Assembly (NCBI GenBank): GCA_036383255.1
Contig: DASVOS010000006.1
Span: forward strand, 29,909 to 93,908
Direction of reading: 5' to 3'
Source of the DNA: Gammaproteobacteria bacterium
Lineage (GTDB): Bacteria; Pseudomonadota; Gammaproteobacteria; Natronospirales; REEB76
Length of the DNA stretch: 64,000 nucleotides
In this document: positions 53,901 to 62,186 of the stretch, in pieces
Numbering within the stretch: position 1 is the first letter of the stretch
How the letters are laid out: every line of letters begins with the position of its first letter
Translations under genes and position numbers: made by a program
Notes under the pieces: model-generated
The model's input: only the letters and a program-made list of their open reading frames with translations
Databases searched by the model: none
What the model was told of the DNA's origin: nothing

Positions 53901-56900
53901 CCGGCGGCTTCAACCTCTCGGAGTGGGCGCTCCGGCACCGCAGCCTCGTGCTCTACGCCATGATCGTGACGGCGCTGCTGGGCCTCCTGGCCTACAGCAA
54001 GCTCGGCCAGTCCGAGGACCCGCCGTTCACGTTCAAGGTGATGGTGGTCAAGACCCTGTGGCCCGGCGCCACGGCGGCCCAGGTGCAGCGTGAGGTGACA
54101 GACCGCCTGGAGCGCAAACTCCAGGAGACCGAGAACCTGGATTTCCTGCAGAGCTACTCCAAGCCCGGCGAATCCCTGATCTTCTTCAACATCAAGGACT
54201 CGGTGCCCGCGAGCGCGGTGCCCGGCACCTGGTACCAGGTGCGCAAGAAGCTGGGCGACATGGCCGGCCAGCTGCCCCAGGGCGTGGTGGGCCCGTTCTT
54301 CAACGACGAGTTCGGCGACGTCTACACCAACATCTACGCCCTGGAGGGCGACGGCTACAGCTACGCCGAGCTCAAGGACTACGCGGACAAGCTGCGCGAG
54401 CAGCTGCTGCGCGTGCCAGGCGTGGCCAAGGTGGACTACTTCGGCGAGCAGCCGGAGGTGATCCACGTGGAGATCTCCAACCGCAAGCTCGCGACCTTAG
54501 GTGTGCGCCCACAGGACGTGGTGGCGGTGCTGCAGGCCCAGAACGCGGTGCTGCCCGCCGGCAACTTCGACGTGGGCGGCGAGCACATCAGCCTGCGCGG
54601 CAGCGGCCAGTTCCAGTCGGTGGAGAGCCTCAGGGAAGTGACGTTCCGCGCCAACGGCCGGCTGCTGCGCCTGGGCGACATCGCCCGCATCAGCTCCGGC
54701 TACCAGGACCCGCCGGAGCAGCAGCTGCGCTTCGGGGGCCGGCCGGTGCTGGGCATCGGCGTCACCATGCAGGCGGGCGGCGACCTCATCGACCTCAGCA
54801 AGCACCTGACTCCCGCCATCGCCTCGTTGCAGCAGCGCCTGCCGGCGGGCTTGACGCTCCACAGCGTCACGGACGCGGGCGTGGCGGTGCGCCAGTCCGT
54901 GGGCGAGTTCCAGGAGGCGGTGGGCGAGGCCATCCTCATCGTGCTCATCGTGAGCCTCTTGAGCCTCGGGCTTCGCACCGGCACCGTGGTGGTGATCGTC
55001 ATCCCATTGGTGCTCGCGGCCACCGCGTCCCTGATGTGGGCCTTCGGCATAGGCCTGCACAAGGTGTCTCTCGGTACCCTGATCCTGGCCCTGGGCCTGC
55101 TCGTGGACGACGCCATCATCGCGGTGGAGATGATGTCCGTGAAGCTGGAGCAGGGTTACGACCGGGTGAAGGCCGCGGCCTTCGCCTACACCTCCACCGC
55201 GTTCCCCATGTTCACCGGCACCCTGGTCACCGTGGCCGGGTTCCTGCCCATCGCGCTGGCCAAGTCCAGCGTGGGCGAATACACCCGCTCCATCTTCCAG
55301 GTCTCGGCCATCGCGCTGCTGGTGTCCTGGGTGGCTGCCGTGGTGGTGATCCCCTATCTCGGGTTCAAGCTGTTACCCGAAGCCCATCAGCACGCCACCC
55401 CCTGGTGGCGCACCTGGCTGGAGCGGCGCGCCCCGGCCCTGGCCGCGCGCCTGCCCCAGCCGGGCGAGCGCAATGACGAGCACGACGTGTACTCTACGCC
55501 GTTCTATGCACGCTTCCGCGCGCTCATCGCCTGGTGCGTGGGGCACCGCCGCAAAGTGCTGGCCGCCGCGGCGGGCCTGTTCGTGCTGGCGGTGGCGGGC
55601 TTCACGCTCATCCCGCAGCAGTTCTTCCCCTCATCTGACCGGCATGAGCTCCTGGTGGACCTGCGCCTGCCGGAAGGCGCCTCCTACGAGGCGACGCTGC
55701 GCGAGACCCAGCGCATGGAGAAGTTCCTGGCCACCCAGGAGGGCATCGACAACTACGTGAGCTACGTGGGCGCGGGCTCGCCGCGCTTCTACCTCAACCT
55801 CGACCAGCAGCTCACCCAGCGCAACTTCGCCCAGTTCGTGGTGACCACCCACTCGGTGGAGGCTCGCGAGGCGCTGCGTCCCCGCGTCGAGGATGAGCTG
55901 GCGAAGGACTTCCCGGGCCTGCAGGGCCGGGTGACGCGTCTGGAAAACGGCCCGCCGGTCGGGTTCCCGGTGCAGTTCCGCGTCTCGGGCGACGACATCG
56001 CCACGGTGCGCGGCATCGCGGCCCAGGTGGCGGAGGTGATGCGCGCCAACCCCGACACCATCGGCGTGCAGTACGACTGGGACGGTCCCGCCAACAAGAG
56101 CGTGCACCTGGAGATAGACCAGGAGAAGGCGCGCCTCCTCGGCATCGGCAGCGACGACCTGGCCGCGTTCCTGAACATGTCCCTCACGGGCTACACCGCC
56201 ACCTACTACCGGGAAGGCGACAAGCTCATCGGCGTGGACCTGCGCGCGCCTGCGGCGGAGCGGGCGGACCTGGGGAACCTGGGCAACCTCATGATCCCCA
56301 CCGCCGCCGGCAAGTCCGTGCCGCTGGCCCAGGTGGCCAAGCCCGTGTACGGCCTCGAGTACGGCGTGATCTGGGAGCGCGACCGCCAGCCCACTGTGAT
56401 CGTGCGCGCCGACACCCAGGGCGGCGCCCAGGGCATCGACGTGACCAACGCCATCGACAAGCAGCTCGCGGACATCCGCGCGCACCTGCCGCTCGGCTAC
56501 CGCATCGAGGTGGGCGGCTCCGTCGAGAACAGCGCCAAGGCCCAGGACTCCATCAACGTGCAGATGCCGGTGATGCTGTTCGTGGTGTTCACCCTGCTCA
56601 TGATTCAGCTGCAGAGCTTCTCGCGCACGTTCATGGTGCTCCTCACCGCGCCGCTCGGACTGGTGGGCGTGAGCGGGGCGCTGCTGCTCTTCGGCCAGCC
56701 CTTCGGGTTCATGGCCATGCTCGGCACCATCGCCATGTTCGGCATCATCATGCGCAACTCCGTGATCCTGGTGGACCAGATCGACCACGACATCCGCGAG
56801 GGCCATCCGCCGCTGGAGGCCATCGTGGGCGCCACGGTGCGCCGCTTCCGTCCCATCAGCCTCACCGCCGCGGCTGCGGTGCTGGCGCTGATCCCGCTGC

Positions 56901-57067
56901 TGCAGAGCGACCTCTTCAGCCCCATGGCGGCGGCACTCATGGGCGGCATCACCGTCGCCACCATCATGACGCTGTTCTTCCTGCCGGCGCTGTACGCCGC
57001 TTGGTTCAAAGTCCCGGTGCCTGCTTCGGCGGAAGCGCCGGAGGCCGCCCTGCCGCAGGCAGGTTGA
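53897..57067 (+). CDS. RND efflux permease
   Basis: 1056 residues, GTG start in a GTGA overlap with the adaptor gene. Twelve membrane helices with two large periplasmic loops; pump signatures AILIVLIVSLLSLGLRTG (helix 2 region), LALGLLVDDAIIAVEMMSVKLEQG (helix 4, with the proton-relay Asp pair) and MFGIIMRNSVILVDQIDHDIREG (helix 10-11). It belongs to the HAE/AcrB-like or CusA-related RND class for hydrophobic drugs; the SEDPPFTFKVMVVKTLWPG start is usual for VexF-like pumps. No outer-membrane channel gene follows, so it must use one encoded elsewhere. Confidence 0.92.
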   Translation: MTGGFNLSEWALRHRSLVLYAMIVTALLGLLAYSKLGQSEDPPFTFKVMVVKTLWPGATAAQVQREVTDRLERKLQETENLDFLQSYSKPGESLIFFNIKDSVPASAVPGTWYQVRKKLGDMAGQLPQGVVGPFFNDEFGDVYTNIYALEGDGYSYAELKDYADKLREQLLRVPGVAKVDYFGEQPEVIHVEISNRKLATLGVRPQDVVAVLQAQNAVLPAGNFDVGGEHISLRGSGQFQSVESLREVTFRANGRLLRLGDIARISSGYQDPPEQQLRFGGRPVLGIGVTMQAGGDLIDLSKHLTPAIASLQQRLPAGLTLHSVTDAGVAVRQSVGEFQEAVGEAILIVLIVSLLSLGLRTGTVVVIVIPLVLAATASLMWAFGIGLHKVSLGTLILALGLLVDDAIIAVEMMSVKLEQGYDRVKAAAFAYTSTAFPMFTGTLVTVAGFLPIALAKSSVGEYTRSIFQVSAIALLVSWVAAVVVIPYLGFKLLPEAHQHATPWWRTWLERRAPALAARLPQPGERNDEHDVYSTPFYARFRALIAWCVGHRRKVLAAAAGLFVLAVAGFTLIPQQFFPSSDRHELLVDLRLPEGASYEATLRETQRMEKFLATQEGIDNYVSYVGAGSPRFYLNLDQQLTQRNFAQFVVTTHSVEAREALRPRVEDELAKDFPGLQGRVTRLENGPPVGFPVQFRVSGDDIATVRGIAAQVAEVMRANPDTIGVQYDWDGPANKSVHLEIDQEKARLLGIGSDDLAAFLNMSLTGYTATYYREGDKLIGVDLRAPAAERADLGNLGNLMIPTAAGKSVPLAQVAKPVYGLEYGVIWERDRQPTVIVRADTQGGAQGIDVTNAIDKQLADIRAHLPLGYRIEVGGSVENSAKAQDSINVQMPVMLFVVFTLLMIQLQSFSRTFMVLLTAPLGLVGVSGALLLFGQPFGFMAMLGTIAMFGIIMRNSVILVDQIDHDIREGHPPLEAIVGATVRRFRPISLTAAAAVLALIPLLQSDLFSPMAAALMGGITVATIMTLFFLPALYAAWFKVPVPASAEAPEAALPQAG

Positions 57068-57155
57068 GAGAGGGGAGGGGCTATACAGTGTCTGCTCGCC
57101 GTGTTCGACTGCATGGAAGTGTTGTGCCGGGACTCCCTGTCACAAAACTGACATA

Positions 57156-57173
57156 TACCCCCCTCCGGGGGTA
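57156..57173 (+). terminator. Hairpin after the RND operon
   Basis: TACCCCC-CTCC-GGGGGTA, a perfect 7-bp stem without a T run. A possible Rho-independent end is weak; the rest of the 224-base gap shows no feature. Confidence 0.35.
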
Positions 57174-57291
57174 GCGAACCCAACGCGCATCCCATTGGGG
57201 CAGATACCAGGCTTGGCGGGCTTCCTTGTAGGCGGCTACCCGCCCACCTAACATAGAGCCCTCTGAAAGGGATTTGTCTAAGGGGTCGTCC

Positions 57292-58170
57292 ATGGATATG
57301 CGTATATTCCCGCGCCGTGCGGCGGCGTGCGCTGTGATGTGGCTGTGCGCGCTGTCGGGCTGTTCGTCACAGCCGCACCTGGGCTCCGTCCAGCAGCGCC
57401 ACATGGGCAAGCCGCAAATCGTCTACGTGCGTGCGCAGGATGTCATCGAGGTCACCGACCCGCTCGGCACCCACATGGCGCATGTGGGCAAGTTCGTCAC
57501 GCTGAATTTCCTGTTCGGCGGAGTGGGGGCAGCCGCGTACTTCGCGGGCAACCAGTATTCCGGAGGCATGGACGATGACATGGAGCGTTCGGCGGGGCTC
57601 TTCAGCGCCCAGCACTGGCCGGACCGCGTCCAGGCGGCGATGGAGCAGGCGGTGGCCGGCGTATCGGCGCTCAGTACTGCTTCGCACCGGACGCTGGACC
57701 GGAGTCCCAACCTCGCCGAGATGCAGCAGCTCGCCGCCCGGACCGATGCGGACAGCCTGGTGTTCCTCATCCCCGAGATGCAGATGGCGAGCGAGGGGGA
57801 TGAGCTGAGGATGACGGTGCGGGTCGTGGTGGTGGGCAATTCCCTGCACCATGCCTGCCGTGACTGCGGTTTCGCGCCCGCCGGCGACCAGGCGACTCCC
57901 ATCATCGCGGATCACGAACTCGAAGTGGACCAGTCGCTGGTGGCGGTGCCCGGCGGCGCCACCTGGGAAGAGCAGAAGCAGTCAGGCCACAACCTGCACG
58001 GCCTTACGGACGCGGACTACGCGAGGTTCTGGCTGAAGGGCGACCCCAAGCCGCTGGTGAGTTTCCTGGATGCGGCGTTCCCGGACCTTCAGGACACGAT
58101 CACCATCTACCTGGGCGGCGACGCCCCCGCGCCCCGGCCTCTGCCCACCTTGAAGATGGTGGTCTATTGA
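57292..58170 (+). CDS. Hypothetical lipoprotein
   Basis: 292 residues. Lipoprotein signal with LCALSGC-SSQ. A hydrophobic Gly-rich stretch at ~60-80 (VTLNFLFGGVGAAAYFAGNQYSGG) is followed by a soluble domain with VFLIPEMQMASEGDELRMTVRVVVV. Four cysteines, two of them in HHACRDCGF. No family recognised. The ATG at 57292 gives the lipoprotein signal directly and follows AAGGGG. Stands alone after the RND operon. Confidence 0.72.
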   Translation: MDMRIFPRRAAACAVMWLCALSGCSSQPHLGSVQQRHMGKPQIVYVRAQDVIEVTDPLGTHMAHVGKFVTLNFLFGGVGAAAYFAGNQYSGGMDDDMERSAGLFSAQHWPDRVQAAMEQAVAGVSALSTASHRTLDRSPNLAEMQQLAARTDADSLVFLIPEMQMASEGDELRMTVRVVVVGNSLHHACRDCGFAPAGDQATPIIADHELEVDQSLVAVPGGATWEEQKQSGHNLHGLTDADYARFWLKGDPKPLVSFLDAAFPDLQDTITIYLGGDAPAPRPLPTLKMVVY

Positions 58171-58193
58171 CCGGGCTTAAGGCCTGACCGCAC

Positions 58194-58219
58194 AAAAAAG
58201 GGGCGCCTTGCGGCGCCCC
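58194..58219 (-). terminator. Intrinsic terminator for the - strand gene
   Basis: GGGGCGCC-TTGC-GGCGCCCC with A6 on its left, which reads as a U-tract on the - strand. Ends the gene at 58250. Confidence 0.85.
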
Positions 58220-58249
58220 AACTCGGAGAACCCGGGTTCCCCTCGGGGT

Positions 58250-59875
58250 TCAGAAGAACGGATAGCCCGGCAGCAGCGACAGGTTCTGGAACGTGCCGTC
58301 CGGGTCCGGTCCCAGCAGGAAGTAGAGCTTGCCGCCTACCGGGTCGATCTCCACCGGTGAGCTGCCGCCCGCTTGCTGCACGTAGCCCACGCTCGCCGGG
58401 GCCCAGCCGTAGGCGAGCGCATTGCAGGCATCCGCCGGCACGCCGCTGATGGCGGTGCCGGTGAGGCCCACGGTCTCGATGGCCGCGAGGCTGCCGCCGC
58501 TGCAAGGCGCCGGGTTCGGGCTGAAGAGGTACACGAAGTCCCGCTCGATGATCGCGGCGGCGCCGCTGGGCCGGAAGCCGCCCCACAGGTCGTCGCCGAT
58601 GCGGGAGTTGGCGTAGGTGGTGGCGACGCTGCCGTCGCCGTTGGCCACCACCGCGGTGAACTGCACGGGGCTGAAGCTGAAGTCCCGCACGTCGATCCAG
58701 TAGCGCCCCGCGATGGTGTAGCGCAGGAAGGCGTTCTGGTTCGCGCCGCCGCCCGCCACCAGCACCGGCGTCTGGCCCACGGGGCCGGCCTCGCTGAGCA
58801 CGATCACGTGCTGGAAGCCGGTGCTCATGTCCACCTCGTTGAGGCCCAGGTGGCCGGCGGAAGGCCCGTCGCCGCCGAGACCGGCGCACTCGCCGCCGCT
58901 CGCGTCCGCGTAGACCGCGCTGGGGGCGCCGCCGGCGAGGGGCGCGGTGTAGACCGCGTAGCCCGTGCTGGTGGGCTCGGCGAACAGCAGCACGCCGGTG
59001 GCCGGATCCGTGAAGGAGCCGCCGGTGAAGCCGGTGCAGGGCGAGCTGTCCGCGTAGCTGAAGCTCGTCACCAGACCCGAGGCCGTCATGGTCACGCGGT
59101 AGAGCGCGTCGGTGTGGTTGGTGCCGTCGTCGCTGGGCGACACCAGGAACGCGACGCCGTCCTGCCGGCCAAGGACGAAGGGCGCGGGGCCGGCGGGCGG
59201 GCCCACCAAGAGCGTGGTGTGGCTGCTGAAGTTGGCCTTGTAGGCGTCCACCGAGTTGCCGGTCCACACGACCCAGCGCACGAAGCTGTCGTCGGTGGGG
59301 TCGGTGAACGCGCCGAGCACGGTCCAGTGGGCCGGCTGGATCATGGGCGCGGTGCTGGCATCGGCGCCGGCCGGGATCAGCCAGGTCTGGGTGCCGAGAC
59401 CCGAGGCGCAGTCGTTCACGGAAACGACCGGTTCCACCACCGCCTGCACGTAGGCCTTGGCCGCGGCGAAGGGCCGCTCGTCCAGGGCCGTGAGGCTGCA
59501 CAGCTCGGCGTAGCTGCCGCTGCTGTACTGGGCCACCGGCTGGATGCGGTGCAGATCCACCTTATAGAGGTGGCCGTTGAGGCCGTAGACCAGCATCTGC
59601 GGCTGCACGTTGGTCGCCATGTGGCTCACGGCGTTGTAGCTCCAGTCGTCCAGCACCGCCACCTGGCCGCCGGCATCCAGCACCTGGTTGGTGATCTGGT
59701 AGGGCGGGTTGCCCAGATGGTCCGTGTCCGCCAGCCACACGCCCTTGTCGCCGCCGGCGCCGAGCGTGAGCGTGAAGGGTACGTAGAAATGGTTCGCCGC
59801 CGCGGCGCCATCCGCCAGCAGTAGCGTGACCGCGGCCGCCAGCAGGCGGCGCAGCATGGATGAACTCTTGCGCAT
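58250..59875 (-). CDS. Secreted hypothetical protein, propeller-like
   Basis: 541 residues. Signal peptide (MLRRLLAAAVTLLLADGAAA). The start at 59875 is set by the ribosome site GGGAGGA 7 bases before it. The mature part is beta-rich with recurring strand/turn units (VLDDWSYNAVSHMATNVQPQMLVYGLNGHLYKVDL; VLLFAEPTSTGYAVYTAPLAGG; HVIVLSEAGPVGQTPVLVAGGG) like a beta-propeller, without known repeat signatures. Paired Cys in YAELCSL..VNDCASG. Family and function unknown. Upstream 59876-60118 shows no gene. Confidence 0.72.
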   Translation of the reverse strand: MRKSSSMLRRLLAAAVTLLLADGAAAANHFYVPFTLTLGAGGDKGVWLADTDHLGNPPYQITNQVLDAGGQVAVLDDWSYNAVSHMATNVQPQMLVYGLNGHLYKVDLHRIQPVAQYSSGSYAELCSLTALDERPFAAAKAYVQAVVEPVVSVNDCASGLGTQTWLIPAGADASTAPMIQPAHWTVLGAFTDPTDDSFVRWVVWTGNSVDAYKANFSSHTTLLVGPPAGPAPFVLGRQDGVAFLVSPSDDGTNHTDALYRVTMTASGLVTSFSYADSSPCTGFTGGSFTDPATGVLLFAEPTSTGYAVYTAPLAGGAPSAVYADASGGECAGLGGDGPSAGHLGLNEVDMSTGFQHVIVLSEAGPVGQTPVLVAGGGANQNAFLRYTIAGRYWIDVRDFSFSPVQFTAVVANGDGSVATTYANSRIGDDLWGGFRPSGAAAIIERDFVYLFSPNPAPCSGGSLAAIETVGLTGTAISGVPADACNALAYGWAPASVGYVQQAGGSSPVEIDPVGGKLYFLLGPDPDGTFQNLSLLPGYPFF

Positions 59876-60118
59876 GGGTCTCTTCCTCCCTGGTCGGTCT
59901 GCACTCCACCCGAGGGATACCCGTCGCGCCGCAGACGGTGCGCGTGTTCCGAATTCCATTTGGGTCCCCCACTCGGACTTCTTCGAGTCCGCGTCCTTTA
60001 TAGGCGGCGTGAGGATGGAGGGCTATCGGCCAGGAGCGCCCAGGGGTGTAAGACGCGACTTACCCCACCGGATTATGGGTAACTGCGCTTATGTCCGGTG
60101 GCGGAGGGGAGAGAGAGG

Positions 60119-60463
60119 TCAGGTGAAGAGCTTGCGCCAAGCTGAAAGTTGGCTGCTGTCCGAGCCGTTGCCGTCGATCTCGATGCCGAGCAGGAAAGCC
60201 TTGTCGTTCCGATCCGCGCCGCTCCAGCGCGTCTCGCCCCGCAGGTGGAAGGAGTCCTTGTGGCCGGGCACGTGGATCACGATGTCGATGCGCTCGCCCG
60301 CCTCCAGCGCCTGCTTGAGCTTGAGCTGCAGGCCGGCAGCGGAGATGTCCACGGTGGTGCAGTAGAGCGTGGAATGAGCCGGGTCGGCGGCGGTGGCTTG
60401 GCGGTGGATGACCGCGCGGTCCTGGACCGGCTTGCGTGCGTGCTTGCGGCGTTCGTCCGTCAT
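60119..60463 (-). CDS. PilZ-domain c-di-GMP receptor
   Basis: 114 residues from MTDERRKHARKPVQDRAVI. The PilZ ligand motifs are intact: RxxxR (RRKHAR) and D-x-S-x-x-G (DISAAGLQL). It binds c-di-GMP and passes the signal to a partner protein; the partner is unknown. With the GGDEF protein (2-1231) and the altered HD-GYP protein (29504-30691) it is the third c-di-GMP-related gene here. An in-frame upstream extension to 60565 lacks family similarity. Confidence 0.88.
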   Translation of the reverse strand: MTDERRKHARKPVQDRAVIHRQATAADPAHSTLYCTTVDISAAGLQLKLKQALEAGERIDIVIHVPGHKDSFHLRGETRWSGADRNDKAFLLGIEIDGNGSDSSQLSAWRKLFT

Positions 60464-60586
60464 TGTGGTTCTTGGTTCCCTGACACTCTCCAAGTTAACC
60501 GGGGCCGGCGGGCGCCACAAGCGCCGGCGGGGAACGCGGGAAAAACCGTGGGGCATGGATCCCACGCCTGCCCCGGCTGCGCAGCC

Positions 60587-61324
60587 TCATTGATACACCA
60601 GTACCCCCGCCAGGGAGTCGTCCATGTCGGAGACGCCGAAATAGAGGCGGCCGTGGACGGTATCCAGGCTCGCCAAGCCGGCGAGCTGCAGCGTGGCGCC
60701 GCCGCAGCGGCGCGTGAGCTGCATTTCATAGAGGTTGATGATGGGGTCCGCGGCGGTGAATGTCCCTTCGTAGCTGCAGCCATCGGTGTCGGTGCCGCTG
60801 TAGCTGCCGTCGAAGTCGACGGTGAGCAGCAGTATCCCGTGTCCCGGCAGCGATCCCTGCATGATGCCGGTGAGTTTCGCCACGTCCGGCGGATCGAAGG
60901 ACACCGCGTCGTCGTAGTCCAGCGAGAAGAACCCCTCGAGGCTGCCGCAGGAGTACTCCGCGAACAGGTTCGCCGCCGCCACCGCATCACCGTCCAGCGC
61001 GCCCTGACAATGGGAAGCACCGCCCGGCAACGCGCCGCCGAGGGCGGCGTAACCCTCCAGGGACGTCTGCCAGCCGGAACTCGAATCGGGCAGGTCAGCG
61101 ATGAGCTCGCGGCCCGTGGCGGTCTCCACGATGCGCACCTCGCCCGTCTTCGAGACCAAGGCCACCGCCTGCCCCGTGTGGGCGCCGTAGACCAGCTCGC
61201 CGCTGTAGTAGCCGGCGGGACTCGGCTGGACGGTGACATCACCGGCGGCATAGTCGGGGCTGCCGCAGCCGGCCAGGGCCGCGAGCAGTGAGGCCATGCA
61301 TATGCAAGGAAACTGCTTCTTCAC
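60587..61324 (-). CDS. Hypothetical lipoprotein
   Basis: 245 residues. Lipoprotein signal MASLLAALAGC-GSP. The mature part is acidic and beta-rich (GYYSGELVYGAHTGQAVALVSKTGEVRIV; LLLTVDFDGSYSGTDTDGCSYEGTF), possibly one eight-stranded barrel or two sandwich repeats, with four further Cys (SHCQG, YSCGS, GCSYE, RRCGG) that may form disulfides. Not recognised. Lies upstream of the PilZ gene on the same strand (123-base gap) and is divergent from the ankyrin gene. Confidence 0.72.
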   Translation of the reverse strand: MKKQFPCICMASLLAALAGCGSPDYAAGDVTVQPSPAGYYSGELVYGAHTGQAVALVSKTGEVRIVETATGRELIADLPDSSSGWQTSLEGYAALGGALPGGASHCQGALDGDAVAAANLFAEYSCGSLEGFFSLDYDDAVSFDPPDVAKLTGIMQGSLPGHGILLLTVDFDGSYSGTDTDGCSYEGTFTAADPIINLYEMQLTRRCGGATLQLAGLASLDTVHGRLYFGVSDMDDSLAGVLVYQ

Positions 61325-61453
61325 GTTCCCCCTCCTGGCATGCCCATCCAGTGTAGCCCGGCTGTGACGCAGCGCACGCGCCTGGGGCTGACCCGGACGG
61401 GGAGGCTGGTATCATGCCCTCCCGGGTCCCATCCTATAAGAAGGCATACTCCC

Positions 61454-62071
61454 GTGTGGAAGTGGCTCAAGGGCTCGCAGGTCAGCACTGAGATCCAGAC
61501 CGGCGAGACCACGGATACGACGCTGATGCGCCGCGCCCTGGCGGCCGGCCTCAACACCATCACCGGCCACCGCCGCAGCCGCGTGCTGCATGCCTACGCG
61601 CAGTCCGCGAGCTCCAGCGTCGCCGGCATGCGCGCCATGGTGGCGAGCGGCGTGCCGGTGGACTCCCTGAACCACGACGGCGACACCGCGTTCCTGATCG
61701 CAGTGCGCAAGGGCCGCGAGCCCCTGGCGCGGGTGCTGATCGAGCTCGGCGCCAACGTGAACCACCAGAACCGGGCGCGCCGCACCGCGCTGCACGAGGC
61801 GGCCCAGCAGGGTGCCATGAACCTGGTGCGCATGTGTCTCACCTTCCGCGCACGCCTCGACCTGCAGGACGTGAACGGCAACACCCCGCTGCACCTCGCC
61901 GCCGCACGCACCCACGTGGACGTGGTGGAGTTCCTGATCCGCGCCGGCTCCCGGCCCGACACCGTGAACCGCGCTGGCCAGACCTCCTTCGCGATGGCCC
62001 ACGAGCCCTTGCAGCGCAAGATGACCACCTGGTGGCTGGAGACCAGCACGCGGCTGCCGCCGCGGCGCTGA
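61454..62071 (+). CDS. Ankyrin-repeat protein
   Basis: 205 residues from a GTG (MWKWLKG...). After an N-terminal ~75 residues come about four ankyrin repeats: VDSLNHDGDTAFLIAVRKGREPLARVLIELGANVNHQNRARRTALHEAAQQGAMNLVRMCL..LDLQDVNGNTPLHLAAARTHVDVVEFLIRAGSRPD. Cytoplasmic protein-binding scaffold; partner unknown. An earlier ATG at 61340 would overlap the control region, so the GTG is preferred, but this is not certain. Confidence 0.8.
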   Translation: MWKWLKGSQVSTEIQTGETTDTTLMRRALAAGLNTITGHRRSRVLHAYAQSASSSVAGMRAMVASGVPVDSLNHDGDTAFLIAVRKGREPLARVLIELGANVNHQNRARRTALHEAAQQGAMNLVRMCLTFRARLDLQDVNGNTPLHLAAARTHVDVVEFLIRAGSRPDTVNRAGQTSFAMAHEPLQRKMTTWWLETSTRLPPRR

Positions 62072-62085
62072 CCGCGTTTCCCCTG

Positions 62086-62115
62086 TGGAATAAACCCGCC
62101 GCTGCCGGGGTCTGA
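62086..62115 (+). promoter_or_regulatory. Possible ECF-sigma promoter
   Basis: TGGAATAAA (62086-62094) as -35 and GTCTGA (62110-62115) as -10, 16 bases apart, upstream of the hydrolase gene at 62187. The GGAAT/GTCT pattern is the usual shape of ECF promoters. Which sigma factor would use it is unknown. Confidence 0.4.
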
Positions 62116-62186
62116 CTCCGCATGCATGCCCGTCATGCACGCGCCGTGCGACACTGGCGCGGCTCGTCCAACAAGGGGGATAGGGA

